Source: Paracoccus albus (GTDB taxonomy: Bacteria > Pseudomonadota > Alphaproteobacteria > Rhodobacterales > Rhodobacteraceae). From it: a stretch of DNA of 64,000 nucleotides. This document shows positions 1-8,570 of this stretch, piece by piece (position 1 is the stretch's first letter; every line of letters starts with the position of its first letter). The stretch is taken from NCBI RefSeq assembly GCF_027913035.1, contig NZ_CP115775.1:682001-746000 (forward strand). The letters are read 5' to 3'. Made by a program: the position numbers and the translations under genes. The notes beneath the pieces are model-generated. The model had not been told where the DNA came from and made no database searches. It worked only from the letters and a program-made list of their open reading frames with translations.

Positions 1-310
1 TATTCGACTGGATCTGGTCCGGGCCCAGCAAGGGGCGTTCATCACTGCGGAAGGAGGGGTCGCCCACCTTGGTTGTGCCGCCGCCCATCAAGGTGATCGG
101 CCTGTTGCCGGTTTTCTGGAACCAGCGAAGCAGCATGATATTCAGCAGGTGGCCGACATGCAGCGAGGCCGCCGTGGCATCGTAGCCGATATATGCCGTC
201 ACCGGCCCGTCGATCAAAGCGTCGTCAAGCGCGGTCAGATCAGTGCAATCGGCCAGAAAGCCGCGTTCCATGATGATGCGCAGAAAGTCTGATTTGGGGG
301 TCGGTGCCAT
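1..310 (-). CDS. tyrS: Tyrosyl-tRNA synthetase, N-terminal part (cut by window edge)
   Basis: This is the first 103 codons of a class I aminoacyl-tRNA synthetase that charges tRNA-Tyr in the cytosol. The frame starts at ATG 310-308 and is still open at base 1, so the rest lies outside the window. The start [18 protein letters not shown], the segment [18 protein letters not shown] (the HIGH-type nucleotide-binding motif appears as HVGH) and [13 protein letters not shown] are characteristic of bacterial TyrS. The KMSKS motif and the anticodon-binding domain cannot be seen. It diverges from the tRNA-Asp genes on the other strand. Identity is secure; only completeness is unknown. Confidence 0.93.
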   Translation of the reverse strand, partial: MAPTPKSDFLRIIMERGFLADCTDLTALDDALIDGPVTAYIGYDATAASLHVGHLLNIMLLRWFQKTGNRPITLMGGGTTKVGDPSFRSDERPLLGPDQIQSN

Positions 311-508
311 ATTGGTTTCCTTTCGATAGGCTGGATATATCGGGCGGGCCAGAGAAGGAAAAGACGTGTCGCGTATGTGCCCATGTGCGGATGGCGGGGT
401 GTGGCGCTCTGCGGCGTACAGGGCGTCACGGCAGGGGCGCAGGTCCGACATAACCACCACAGCGAAGGCGCGTGTGACGCGAAACCGGTATTTTTTCGAA
501 ATCGCACC

Positions 509-537
509 TTGACGCGTCCGATGGGGCCGCGTAAATC
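509..537 (+). promoter_or_regulatory. Candidate promoter of the tRNA-Asp pair
   Basis: A TTGACG -35 box (509-514) is followed after exactly 17 bp by TAAATC (532-537). The first tRNA begins 43 bp downstream, a sensible distance for a stable-RNA promoter. This is read from the sequence only; no start site is known. Confidence 0.5.
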
Positions 538-543
538 CCCGCT

Positions 544-569
544 ACCCCGGCGGGCGATCATGCCGGGGT
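544..569. repeat. GC-rich inverted repeat in the tRNA-Asp 5' leader
   Basis: ACCCCGGC (544-551) pairs perfectly with GCCGGGGT (562-569) around a 10-base loop. It lies between the candidate -10 box and the first tRNA, so the primary transcript would begin close to this 8-bp stem. It could be a cap for the pre-tRNA leader or a terminator-like remnant; there is no T-run after it. Confidence 0.45.
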
Positions 570-579
570 TGGTGAGCAT

Positions 580-656
580 GCGGTTGTAGCTCAGTTGGTT
601 AGAGTACCGGCCTGTCACGCCGGGGGTCGCGGGTTCGAGCCCCGTCAACCGCGCCA
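580..656 (+). tRNA. tRNA-Asp (GTC), copy 1
   Basis: A 77-base cloverleaf. The acceptor arm GCGGTTG (580-586) pairs with CAACCGC (646-652), followed by discriminator G653 and an encoded CCA (654-656). The anticodon stem CCGGC/GCCGG encloses the loop CTGTCAC, with anticodon GTC at 614-616, which reads Asp codons. The T-arm contains GGTTCGAGCC. It is identical to the copy at 680. Confidence 0.97.
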
Positions 657-679
657 CCACCATCGCCCGAAAATGATGC

Positions 680-756
680 GCGGTTGTAGCTCAGTTGGTT
701 AGAGTACCGGCCTGTCACGCCGGGGGTCGCGGGTTCGAGCCCCGTCAACCGCGCCA
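680..756 (+). tRNA. tRNA-Asp (GTC), copy 2
   Basis: A second, base-for-base identical tRNA-Asp with encoded CCA (754-756), 23 bp after copy 1 and presumably cotranscribed with it. The DNA immediately after it changes abruptly to an AT-rich composition and carries mobile-element debris, so its 3' end is a plausible former integration site. Confidence 0.97.
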
Positions 757-1205
757 TTTTGCACTTTTTGCTAAATAATTGAATCTAAATTCTTGAAATG
801 TAATAATAAATTAGTTGTTCGACGCTCCTGATTTCGAAAGTAGGGCAAAGGCTCTGCCAAAACAGTGTTATGAATGTTTTTTCAGAGTAAGATCAGAATT
901 GTTTCAAATTTTCTAATAATTTGAGAAGAACCGCATCGCGTTTTCGAACGACTCCTCAAAGCTATGCCGAAGCTTGCCACTATTGGCGAGATGTTCTTCT
1001 GCCAAGACCTTCTTGCGTTCCAGCCTGCTTATCTTCCCAATGTCCATAAACATCCCTGTCACCGATATTCGCCGGGCGGTTGTTGATTATCAAGCGTCGT
1101 CAATGAAGGGCTTGGCGCGGCTCCGGGCTCGTTCGCGGGGCAAGTCGAGTGCGCGGCCGGAGCGGAGGCAGGCTGAGAGCTCTCGCCTCAGTACCCCGTG
1201 TTATT
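757..1205. other. AT-rich stretch after tRNA-Asp, no intact gene
   Basis: The first 150 bases are clearly AT-rich compared with the rest of the window, and no intact gene is present. The only coding trace I recognise is the recombinase remnant on the minus strand at 913-1047. Composition and position suggest a decayed insertion at the tRNA-Asp locus. I did not find a second copy of the tRNA 3' end in the window that could mark the other boundary. Confidence 0.5.
913..1047 (-). pseudogene. Possible C-terminal remnant of a large serine recombinase
   Basis: The minus strand encodes MDIGKISRLERKKVLAEEHL and then a SGKLRHSFEESFENAMRFFSN-type end, with stop at 913-915. As I recall the family, large serine site-specific recombinases of alphaproteobacteria end with a coiled 'KI.kLEReK' helix followed by a 'sFe..fe.Am.Fl.NPw' segment, which this resembles. 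The frame extends upstream only to about 1085, where a stop closes it. No catalytic resolvase domain is left. This would be about 45 to 60 residues of a protein of more than 500. It is recognised from memory of the family pattern, so confidence is moderate. Confidence 0.42.
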
Positions 1206-2130
1206 GAATTTATAGCACCCGGCAGTTGGCTTCATGGCTGATGCGCATGATCGGATATTCGGGGAAGACCGCCTTCCGGGATCGTTAGATCTGCGCCGGA
1301 CTCCAGCAGATGACCAGCGTCGGCTTTGCCGGAGAACGGCCCGCCGTCCTTTCCATGCCACGATGGGTTCTCCGAAGGCGATACCGTCCGTTATGGCAAC
1401 GAGGCCGCACGGCCAATCCTGAGCGCAGTCGCGCAGGACGTGTTGGCTGCGAGCTTGCTGATTTTTGGACGCTTGTTTGTCGAGGCGGTGCTGTGGATCG
1501 TGCGCACCGGCGCGCCTTGGCGTGATCTGCCAGATGTGTTCGGAGCGTGGAATGCGGCGTTTCGCCGGTTCAGTCGCTGGAACTGCAAGTGGGTCTGGTG
1601 GCGGATATTCGAGGCGATGTCCGATGACCCGGATTTCGAGTATCTGATCGTTGACAGCACCATCATTCGCGCTCATCAGCACGCCGCCGGGGAAAAAAGG
1701 GGCTGAAGGTCAGGCCATTGGCCGCTCTCGCGGAGGCTTGAGCACAAAATTGCACATGGCCGTGCGCGGCTTGGATGCCCGTTCCGCTTCGCACTGACCG
1801 CCGGACAGAAAGGCGACGCGACGCAGGCCGAAGGCCTCATCGCCGACCTGCCCGCCGACATCGTCATGGCTGATACGGCATATGACAGCGACGCCATACG
1901 CCAGATCATCGCGGACAAGGGGGCCATCGCAGTGATCCCCAACAACCCGTCCCGAGCACTGAAATATTCGCTCGCCCGTGATCTCTACGCCCAACGGCAT
2001 CTCGTGGAGTGCGGCTTGTCCAGGCTCAAACAGTTTCGAAGGGCCGCAACCCGATACGAGAAAACGGCCAGAAACGACCTTGCTGTCATCACGATCGCTG
2101 CAATCATCCTATGGAACAGGTAACGGCCCG
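1206..2130 (+). mobile_element. Degraded IS5-family insertion sequence (IS427-like), ends undefined
   Basis: The region holds a transposase of the IS5 superfamily split over two reading frames (see the pseudogene entry). I could not identify convincing terminal inverted repeats or a target duplication, so the limits are approximate. Recognisable transposase homology only begins near 1470; the stretch 1206-1470 may be a scrambled 5' end. It sits between the tRNA-Asp scar and the hmu operon and probably marks an insertion hot spot. Confidence 0.6.
1326..2123 (+). pseudogene. IS5-family DDE transposase, frameshifted
   Basis: The first part (from about 1470 to 1703) encodes RLFVEAVLWIVRTGAPWRDL and then SDDPDFEYLIVDSTIIRAHQ, giving the first catalytic Asp in VDST. 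The run of six A and four G before the TGA at 1704 shifts the reading by +1 into AEGQAIGRSRGGLSTKLHMA. A one-base loss near 1770 then returns it to the first frame. That frame continues with ADTAYDSDAI (second Asp) and RHLVECGLSRLKQFRRAATR (the Glu), ending in IILWNR at the stop 2121-2123. The DDE residues survive, but two frame changes and a garbled N-terminus make an active enzyme unlikely. The first shift could be the programmed type used by IS427 relatives; the second looks like a lesion. Confidence 0.72.
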
Positions 2131-2244
2131 CCACAGCGTTCAGGCGCTCATCGCCCTCGTATCGCCATTGCCCGCGCCATTCTTACGATGGTGTTCAACC
2201 GGATATTTGTTTTCCGAGGCGCCTTATCAACAAGACGACACAGC

Positions 2245-3036
2245 CTATCCCGCAGCGGCTGTCTGAGGCAGGAGCCAGACACCTTCCGCAGGGGTTTGGC
2301 TTACCGCCAGCCGGCAGCCATATGCTTCGCTCAGCAATTCGTCCGTCAGAACATCTCGTGGCGTTCCATGCCCAATCACCCGGCCTTTCTGTAAAAGCAC
2401 CACATGATCGGCAAACATCGCGGTCAGGTTCAGGTCATGCATCACGGCGACGACGCCGCCCCCACGTCTGGCATAATCTGCCGCAAGATTCATGATCGAC
2501 AGCTGATGCGCGATATCCAGGCTGCTGACAGGTTCATCCAGCAAAAGCCAGCTTGGGCCATTTTCCGTTTCAGGCCGCCAGACCTGTGCCAAGGCGCGTG
2601 CAAGCTGAATCCTCTGCTGCTCGCCCCCCGACATCTCCTGATACAGGCGACCTGCATGTCCGGGCAGATCGACCGCCGATAGCGCGGCACGGATGAGCGC
2701 GGTTCGCTCGGCCTCTCCTTGCGCGGATTGTGTCAGGCCGATCCGGACGATCTCTGTCGCGGTGAAGGGGAATGACAGTGCGGAATGCTGTGGCAGGACA
2801 GCGCGCATTGCCGCCAGTTCAGATGGCTCCATCCCCGCGATGTCGCCCCCGTTCAGTGCTACGCTGCCACCATCCGCGCCAATCTCTCCGGTCAGGGCGC
2901 GTAGCAGCGTCGTTTTGCCCGATCCGTTCGGCCCGATGATGGCGGTTAACTGTCCGGCGCGTGCGGTCATGTCGACTGAATGAAGGACATCCCGACGGCC
3001 AAGACGAACCCGCAGACTGCGCGCGATCAGGCTCAT
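2245..3036 (-). CDS. hmuV: Haem ABC transporter ATP-binding protein HmuV
   Basis: This 263-residue ABC ATPase drives haem import across the inner membrane with permease HmuU. Visible motifs are Walker A GPNGSGKT (35-42), signature SGGEQQRIQLARA (from 136), Walker B WLLLDEP (163-169) and the H-loop His200. The start is ATG 3036-3034, which overlaps the hmuU stop as ATGA. An open frame runs further upstream to 3468 but it only mirrors hmuU and is not used. It is the last gene of hmuS-T-U-V. No clear intrinsic terminator follows it before the IS remnant. Confidence 0.95.
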   Translation of the reverse strand: MSLIARSLRVRLGRRDVLHSVDMTARAGQLTAIIGPNGSGKTTLLRALTGEIGADGGSVALNGGDIAGMEPSELAAMRAVLPQHSALSFPFTATEIVRIGLTQSAQGEAERTALIRAALSAVDLPGHAGRLYQEMSGGEQQRIQLARALAQVWRPETENGPSWLLLDEPVSSLDIAHQLSIMNLAADYARRGGGVVAVMHDLNLTAMFADHVVLLQKGRVIGHGTPRDVLTDELLSEAYGCRLAVSQTPAEGVWLLPQTAAAG

Positions 3037-4094
3037 CCGTCCAGCATCCTGCGATTCGACAGCAGGACCCACATGAAAAATGGCCCGCCGATCATGGCTG
3101 TGATGATCCCGATGGGAAGCTCGGCAGGGGCGACCACGCTGCGGCTGATCATATCGGCAATCAGCAGCGTTACGGCACCCAGCAGGGCCGCGTTTACCAG
3201 CAGCCAGCGGTGATCCGGCCCGGAGATCAGCCGAAGCAGATGAGGCACGATGATCCCGACAAAGCCAATCCCGCCAGAAATTGCGACGGCCGCACCCGTC
3301 GCAGCAGCGGTGATCAGGATGGATGCCGTTTTCATGCGTTGGACGCGAATGCCGACATGCGCGGCCGCGGACTCCCCCAGAGCAAGGCCGTTCAATCCGG
3401 TGGCGAGCCTTGGCGCAAGGAGCAGCGCGATTGCAATCACGGGTCCAGCGGCGGCCAGCTTTGTCCAACTTGAACCAGCGAGCGAGCCCAGCCCCCAGAA
3501 TGTCAGGTCGCGCAGCTGCTGATCATTGGCGCGATAGATAATCAGCCCGCCGATGGCCGATATCATCGCTGCAAGGGCGATCCCCGCCAGCAGCATCGTG
3601 GCGACAGAGGTTCGCCCTTGCCTCGTCGCGATGCCATAAAGGGTGAACATCGCAAGCCAGCTTCCAGCGAAGGCGGCAATCGGAACCAGATACCACCCAC
3701 CGATCGCCCAAGGCAGCATCCCGCCCAGCACGATGGCAGAGATTGCACCCAATGACGCCCCGGCGCTGACGCCAAGCAAGCCCGGATCGGCCAGCGGATT
3801 GCGAAACAGCCCCTGCATGATCGCCCCCGAAACGGCAAGTGCGGCGCCCACCAGAATGCCGGTCAGCAGGCGGGGCAAGCGGATGTTCAGCAGAATGACC
3901 CTGTCAGTCGTTTCCACCTGCTGGCCCGTAAGCCAGTCCGCCACGATAGCCGGGGCCGAGATGCCCGATGCGCCGTGACCCAACGAAAGCAACGATACGG
4001 TTAACAGCAGCAGCGCCAGCCAGATGCAAAGCACCCGTCCAAGATGGCGGCGATCACCTTCCAGCCGTGCGGAGTTTATGTCGATGGACGCCAT
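3033..4094 (-). CDS. hmuU: Haem ABC transporter permease HmuU (FecCD family)
   Basis: A 353-residue integral membrane protein of the FecCD/BtuC type with about ten hydrophobic helices. The segments NPLADPGLLGVSAGASLGA and GFVGIIVPHLLRL are conserved in this family. It forms the channel through which haem delivered by HmuT enters the cytoplasm, powered by HmuV. ATG 4094-4092 overlaps the hmuT stop by one base (TGATG), and its own stop overlaps hmuV by four bases, so the genes are translationally coupled. Length is normal for the family. Confidence 0.95.
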   Translation of the reverse strand: MASIDINSARLEGDRRHLGRVLCIWLALLLLTVSLLSLGHGASGISAPAIVADWLTGQQVETTDRVILLNIRLPRLLTGILVGAALAVSGAIMQGLFRNPLADPGLLGVSAGASLGAISAIVLGGMLPWAIGGWYLVPIAAFAGSWLAMFTLYGIATRQGRTSVATMLLAGIALAAMISAIGGLIIYRANDQQLRDLTFWGLGSLAGSSWTKLAAAGPVIAIALLLAPRLATGLNGLALGESAAAHVGIRVQRMKTASILITAAATGAAVAISGGIGFVGIIVPHLLRLISGPDHRWLLVNAALLGAVTLLIADMISRSVVAPAELPIGIITAMIGGPFFMWVLLSNRRMLDG

Positions 4095-4975
4095 CAGCCG
4101 TCTTCATAGATTGCGTTATGCAGTTCCAGTGCGGCCCGACCGGTGCGCGGTCCGAAGCCAAGCAGATACAACCCGTCCATACGAATGACGGACTTTGTCT
4201 TGGCCGCCGGTGTGGTCGAAATTGCGGGCATGGCGAAAAGCTGATCGTCAGGCGCGTCGTGGTCGCTGGTTGTCTCTCCACGATTCATCATCAGGATCAC
4301 ATCCGGCGCCGCGGCCGTTATCGCCTCATCCGTTAGGGGTTTATAACCTTCCAGGCCCTGAACCGCGTTGTCAGCGCCTGCCAGCCGGATGATGGCGTCT
4401 GCTTCCGTGCCCTGGCCAGCGGCCATGACCCTTCCACCCTGAAGCGACAGGATGAACAGGACACGTTTCCGCTGTTCTTCATCGGTCGCCTGCGCGAGCT
4501 TATCCATATCGGCCTCCAGCTTTGCAACCGGACCATCGGCGGCTTCCGGCACGCCAAGGGCATCGGCGACAGACTGAATTTTCTCTGCCAGTCGTTCGGC
4601 GTCCGCGCCGGCTCCGATTGTCTCGAACGGGATACCTGCTTGCTTCAACACATCAATGGCTTCGGGGGGGCCAGCACCTTCTTGCGAAAGGATCAGATCA
4701 GGCTTGACCGACAACACCCCCTCGGGCGAGAGCGCCCGCATATAGCCAACATCGGGCAATTCCTGAGCCTCGGCAGGGTAGCTGGATGTCGTGTCGCGCG
4801 CGACCAACCGGTCTTCCTGACCAAGTGCATAGACGATTTCCGTGATGGAGCCGCCGATTGCCAGAACCCGTTTTGCGTCGGGATGTGGTTCGGTGGCAAC
4901 GGAAGGGGTCGAAATAAGCGCAGCGGATACGACTGTGGAAGCGAGCGCGAGGTTTCTGTATCCGAGCCGCCTCAT
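4094..4975 (-). CDS. hmuT: Periplasmic haem-binding protein HmuT
   Basis: A 293-residue substrate-binding protein of the TroA/BtuF type. A Sec signal peptide spans roughly residues 1-27 (hydrophobic ALASTVVSAALIS, then SVA-T). The mature start includes RVLAIGGSITEIVYALG, typical of haem-binding HmuT/ShuT. It collects haem in the periplasm and hands it to HmuU-HmuV. ATG 4975-4973 overlaps the hmuS stop by four bases. No TonB-dependent outer-membrane haem receptor is encoded nearby, so that component must lie elsewhere. Confidence 0.94.
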   Translation of the reverse strand: MRRLGYRNLALASTVVSAALISTPSVATEPHPDAKRVLAIGGSITEIVYALGQEDRLVARDTTSSYPAEAQELPDVGYMRALSPEGVLSVKPDLILSQEGAGPPEAIDVLKQAGIPFETIGAGADAERLAEKIQSVADALGVPEAADGPVAKLEADMDKLAQATDEEQRKRVLFILSLQGGRVMAAGQGTEADAIIRLAGADNAVQGLEGYKPLTDEAITAAAPDVILMMNRGETTSDHDAPDDQLFAMPAISTTPAAKTKSVIRMDGLYLLGFGPRTGRAALELHNAIYEDG

Positions 4976-6009
4976 TGCGACACCTCATGGGAGGGAAGGC
5001 CGGCGACGAGTTTCGCCCAGCCTTCAGGATCACCGCCTTTTTCCGGACGCATTCCGAAACACTGAAAGATCAGCTCGCCGTGTTCGTCAAAGGCCTCGAC
5101 CGAGATGGCAGGGCCGCGCTTGGTCGGCTTGTCGACCAGCCAGACCTCTGCGACGTGGTCGCCGCGCAGATGCAGGTTAAACCGCTCATCCAGCACATTC
5201 AGCCACGGACCCATCGGCTTCACGTTGTGGAATGTGCCGGAATGGATCTCGATACAGCCGGCATTGCCGACGAAGAACATGACGCCTTGCCCGCTTTCCT
5301 GAACGCGGTCCAGAAGCAGGGGCACAGCTTCTGGCGTCAATCGTCTTGCAAGCGGCGCACCTGCGACCCGATAGGCGCCCAGCCTGTTCATCTTCAGCCG
5401 CCGGACGAGGGTATTGAACTGGTGGGTGTCGGTCATCTTGACCCACTCTTCACGCAACGTGTCCGCCCGATCTTCTGCGATTTTCGCGCCTTCCGGTTCG
5501 GTGCGTTGCGTAAATTCACTCTGTGATTCCTGATCGGGCAGGGCCAGATCCGTGCGCAAACGATCCCATGCCGCAAGATCAGAGGTTTCGCGCAGGTGCG
5601 CCTTGTGGATCGCGCCACCTGCAGCATCGAACACCTGAACAGAGCGGCGCGTCCCGTCCTTGCCTTCGCTTTCGGCGGCGTAGGCATGGACCCAGTGGCG
5701 CGGAAACATCCGCATGTCGATTTCGTGGTCCAGCGTCATCGCGGCATGATCGCCATCGTGGAAGTCGTTATAGGTGCCGATCTTTTCGATCACGCAAGAG
5801 CGGTTGCGCGTCAAAGCCATAACTTCACCCAAGGCCGTGATTGCCGGGATCAGACGGCCAAGCGTCGGGTCGATACGCACCACACCGTGGCCCAGATCGG
5901 CCTCGACCAATGCTGCCTCCGATACGCCCAGTTGCTGCGCAAGGTCGTAGGGCCGAACCGTCGAGTCGCGCTTCAGGTCGCGAAGTTGTGCCGGGGTGTG
6001 TTCGTTCAT
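4972..6009 (-). CDS. hmuS: Haem-degrading / haem-trafficking protein HmuS
   Basis: A 345-residue cytoplasmic protein of the HmuS/HemS/ChuS family, made of two homologous halves (about 20-170 and 190-335). Motifs include RNRSCVIEKIGTYNDFHDG in the first half and GNAGCIEIHSGTFHNVKPMG, with GPWLNVLDERFNLHLR, in the second. It binds imported haem and either passes it on or opens the ring to release iron. ATG 6009-6007 is preceded by GGAG. It is the first gene of the operon, so its upstream region at 6010-6100 controls all four genes. Confidence 0.95.
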   Translation of the reverse strand: MNEHTPAQLRDLKRDSTVRPYDLAQQLGVSEAALVEADLGHGVVRIDPTLGRLIPAITALGEVMALTRNRSCVIEKIGTYNDFHDGDHAAMTLDHEIDMRMFPRHWVHAYAAESEGKDGTRRSVQVFDAAGGAIHKAHLRETSDLAAWDRLRTDLALPDQESQSEFTQRTEPEGAKIAEDRADTLREEWVKMTDTHQFNTLVRRLKMNRLGAYRVAGAPLARRLTPEAVPLLLDRVQESGQGVMFFVGNAGCIEIHSGTFHNVKPMGPWLNVLDERFNLHLRGDHVAEVWLVDKPTKRGPAISVEAFDEHGELIFQCFGMRPEKGGDPEGWAKLVAGLPSHEVSQ

Positions 6010-6067
6010 TCCAGTCTCCGTCAGCGAAGATTCAGGCTTTCTCGGCGTGAATCGTCATTACTTGACT

Positions 6068-6096
6068 TTTTTAGTCTAGAATATTTGAAGCCGCAA
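6068..6096 (-). promoter_or_regulatory. Candidate hmuSTUV promoter with iron-box-like core
   Basis: On the minus strand TTGCGG (6096-6091) and TAAAAA (6073-6068) are separated by 17 bp. The spacer holds a TTCTAGACTAAAA sequence, a partial palindrome that resembles iron-control elements bound by Fur-family regulators such as Irr in alphaproteobacteria. The match is incomplete, so the promoter is better supported than the regulator assignment. The rest of the gap up to 6267 shows nothing I can name. Confidence 0.35.
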
Positions 6097-6267
6097 GCTG
6101 TCAGCGTTGAGGCGGCGATGCAAAATGCCACATTATGTCAGGTCAGTCGGACCGTCCGAAAGCGCAACATCCGAGGCTGCTACTTTCATTCGTCCTTAGA
6201 TAAGAAGAATATTTCCCGGGTATTTATACTGGCGCGATATGTGTCGATCCTGACAGCCTCAGGAGGG

Positions 6268-6945
6268 TCAGTTTTCGTCCATCGCCGCGCTGATTTTCGC
6301 GCTCGCCCCACTGAGATCGCCCAATTTTTCGCCTTTCTCGATCCGGCCACGGAACCGGCCGGCCCGCGCTTGCCGTTCCTTGGCTTCGGCCAGAACATCC
6401 GGCGCTTCATCTGCGGGCAGAACCAGAACGCCGCACGGGTCCATTAGGACAAGATCGCCGGGCAGAACCGGCACACCGCCGCAGGAGACAGGCACGTTGA
6501 TCGCGCCGCCAAGATCGTTCAGGCGGGTGGTGATCGGCGAAATGCCGGTGCAGTAGACGGTCATCCCTTCCTCGATAATCTCGTCATGATCTGTGCAGGG
6601 GCCGTCCAATACCACAGCCACCGCGCCCGCGGTTTTGGCTGCAAACGCGACACCGCCGCCAAGGCAGGCATGACGCGTATCGCCAAGCCTGTCGATGACA
6701 AGAACATCACCCGGCCGCAGAAGCGAGATTGCATGGTGCAGCAGCGTTGAATCCGTCGCCGGAATCGCCACCGTGAAAGCAGTGCCTGCAACGAGTCCTT
6801 CGGGCTGCAAGATTGGACGCAGATCCTTACGCATAAAACCCCGATGCCTGAAGTGCCCGATGGTCGCGATCTCCACATCGCTGAACCCCGAAACCAGTTC
6901 CGGTTCTATCTGCGCAGGAACGGGTCCGATCTTGTATCTGTTCAT
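6268..6945 (-). CDS. RraA-like / HMG-aldolase-fold protein with altered active site
   Basis: A 225-residue protein of the RraA / 4-hydroxy-4-methyl-2-oxoglutarate aldolase fold. The family core is clear: LRPGDVLVIDRLGD, then GGGVAFAAKTAGAVAVVLDG and LVLMDPCGVLVLP. In the aldolases the strand ends DGxxRD with a catalytic Arg; here it reads DGPCTD, with Thr118 in the Arg position, so classical aldolase chemistry is doubtful. ATG 6945-6943 overlaps the stop of the upstream ATPase gene as ATGA. It is the last gene of the LysR-linked importer cluster, suggesting a role with the imported compound. The true substrate cannot be told from sequence. Confidence 0.85.
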   Translation of the reverse strand: MNRYKIGPVPAQIEPELVSGFSDVEIATIGHFRHRGFMRKDLRPILQPEGLVAGTAFTVAIPATDSTLLHHAISLLRPGDVLVIDRLGDTRHACLGGGVAFAAKTAGAVAVVLDGPCTDHDEIIEEGMTVYCTGISPITTRLNDLGGAINVPVSCGGVPVLPGDLVLMDPCGVLVLPADEAPDVLAEAKERQARAGRFRGRIEKGEKLGDLSGASAKISAAMDEN

Positions 6946-8570
6946 GACATGGCCTCGCGCTGAGTTGGTATGTCCTGCCAATCGCGGCCGGGAACCGCCG
7001 AAAGCAGCTCTTTGGTGTAGTCCTTCTGCGGATTCTTGAAAAGCGCGGCGGGTGTATCCTCTTCAACGATTTCACCCTGACGCATGACCGCGATCCGATC
7101 GCATATGCGTGACGCAACGCGAAGATCGTGGGTGATGAACAACATGCCGAAGTTCAGCCGCTTCTGAATATCGGCCAGCAGATCAAGGATCTGCGCCTGC
7201 ACGGATACATCAAGGGCAGACACGCTTTCATCCGCAATCAGCAGGTCGGGTTCGACAGCCAATGCGCGCGCGATGCAGATCCGCTGACGCTGGCCACCGC
7301 TGAATTCATGCGGAAAGCGATCCGCCGCGTTCCGGTCCAGCCCGACGGCTTCGATCAGGTCAAGCGCACGGGCGCGCGCATCGGTCCGGGACAGTCCGTG
7401 GATGATAGGACCTTCGGCAATAGCACTGCCCACGCTCTGGCGAGGGTCGAGCGCGGTATAGGGGTCCTGGAAGACGATCTGCACGCGTTGGCGCGCGTCG
7501 CGCAGGGCGCGTCCTTCCAGCCCGGTGAACGCGCCATTGTCGATGATGACATCACCTCGGTCAGGCTCGACCAGGCGAATGACGCATTGAGCAAGCGTGG
7601 ATTTGCCGCTTCCGCTTTCGCCGACCAGGCCAAGCGTTTCGCCGCGATGGATCGTGACATCGACATTACGCAGCGCATCGACCTTGCGGGTCGTGCCGAA
7701 CATTGTGCGGCTGCGATAGGTTTTGCCCAATCCAGCCGCTTTCAATACAGGCTCGCCCCCACTCGTTGGCGTCTGCTTGGGTGCAAGGCGCGGCACCGCC
7801 GCAATCAGCTTTTTCGTATAGTCGGCCTGCGGGTCTCGCAGGATTTGGTCTGTCGTCCCGAGTTCGACCAGCTCGCCCTGCCGCATGACGGCCACGCGGT
7901 CGGCAATCTCTGCCACGACACCGAAATCATGGGTAATAAACATGATGCCGGTGCCATGTTCCCGCCGAAGGTCCAGCATAAGTTGCAGGATCTTCGCCTG
8001 TGTCGTCACGTCAAGCGCAGTCGTCGGTTCATCGGCAATAAGCAGCGCCGGATCGAGTGCGAGCGCGGTGGCAATCATGACCCGCTGGCATTGCCCACCC
8101 GAAAGCTGGTGCGGATAGGCGCGCAGCATGGCTTCGGGATCAGGCAGGCGGACCTCATCAAACAGCTCGATCACGCGGCGCCGGATCTCCTTCTTACCCA
8201 GATCAGTGTGCAGGCGGAAGGTTTCCGCGACCTGATCGCCGACCCTGTAAATGGGGTTTAAGACCGCAGCCGGTTCCTGGAAGATCATCGACAGCCGACT
8301 TCCCGACAGGTCTCGGCGCAGACGAGGGGAGATGCGCAGCATGTCGTGCCCCTCAAAGGTGATCTGACCAGAAGGCCGCGGCAGGTTGCTTGGCAGCAGG
8401 CCCATCGTCGCAAGCGCTGTCAGGGACTTTCCCGATCCCGTTTCGCCGACAATACACAGGATCTCACCTTTGTTCAGCGTGAAGGAAAGGTCGTGGACGG
8501 CAAAGGGCCGGTCTGCTCCGGGCGGAAGCGGAACACTCAGATTCTGAACGTCGAGCAGGGGTTCAGCCAT
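6942..8570 (-). CDS. Fused two-domain ABC ATPase of a peptide-type importer (GsiA/DppDF-like)
   Basis: A 542-residue protein with two complete ABC domains. Domain 1 has Walker A GETGSGKS (42-49), signature LSGGQ (156-160) and [12 protein letters not shown]. Domain 2 has Walker A GESGSGKS (317-324) and [15 protein letters not shown]. Each ends with the oligopeptide-transporter C-terminal region ([22 protein letters not shown]). Such fusions, as in GsiA, replace the separate DppD and DppF subunits. It powers the two permeases at 10999-12758. ATG 8570-8568 overlaps the creatininase-like stop (TGATG); a GTG one codon earlier is equally possible. Substrate is unknown. Confidence 0.93.
   Translation of the reverse strand: MAEPLLDVQNLSVPLPPGADRPFAVHDLSFTLNKGEILCIVGETGSGKSLTALATMGLLPSNLPRPSGQITFEGHDMLRISPRLRRDLSGSRLSMIFQEPAAVLNPIYRVGDQVAETFRLHTDLGKKEIRRRVIELFDEVRLPDPEAMLRAYPHQLSGGQCQRVMIATALALDPALLIADEPTTALDVTTQAKILQLMLDLRREHGTGIMFITHDFGVVAEIADRVAVMRQGELVELGTTDQILRDPQADYTKKLIAAVPRLAPKQTPTSGGEPVLKAAGLGKTYRSRTMFGTTRKVDALRNVDVTIHRGETLGLVGESGSGKSTLAQCVIRLVEPDRGDVIIDNGAFTGLEGRALRDARQRVQIVFQDPYTALDPRQSVGSAIAEGPIIHGLSRTDARARALDLIEAVGLDRNAADRFPHEFSGGQRQRICIARALAVEPDLLIADESVSALDVSVQAQILDLLADIQKRLNFGMLFITHDLRVASRICDRIAVMRQGEIVEEDTPAALFKNPQKDYTKELLSAVPGRDWQDIPTQREAMS

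Noticed and set aside
2140..2244. RIAIARAIL-like peptide after the transposase, reminiscent of an ABC signature.
   Set aside because: Too short, no Walker motifs nearby, and the surrounding frame is not conserved; probably coincidence.
3037..3468. Possible 140-residue N-terminal extension of HmuV.
   Set aside because: It lies wholly within hmuU and is not protein-like; the ATGA junction fixes the start at 3036.
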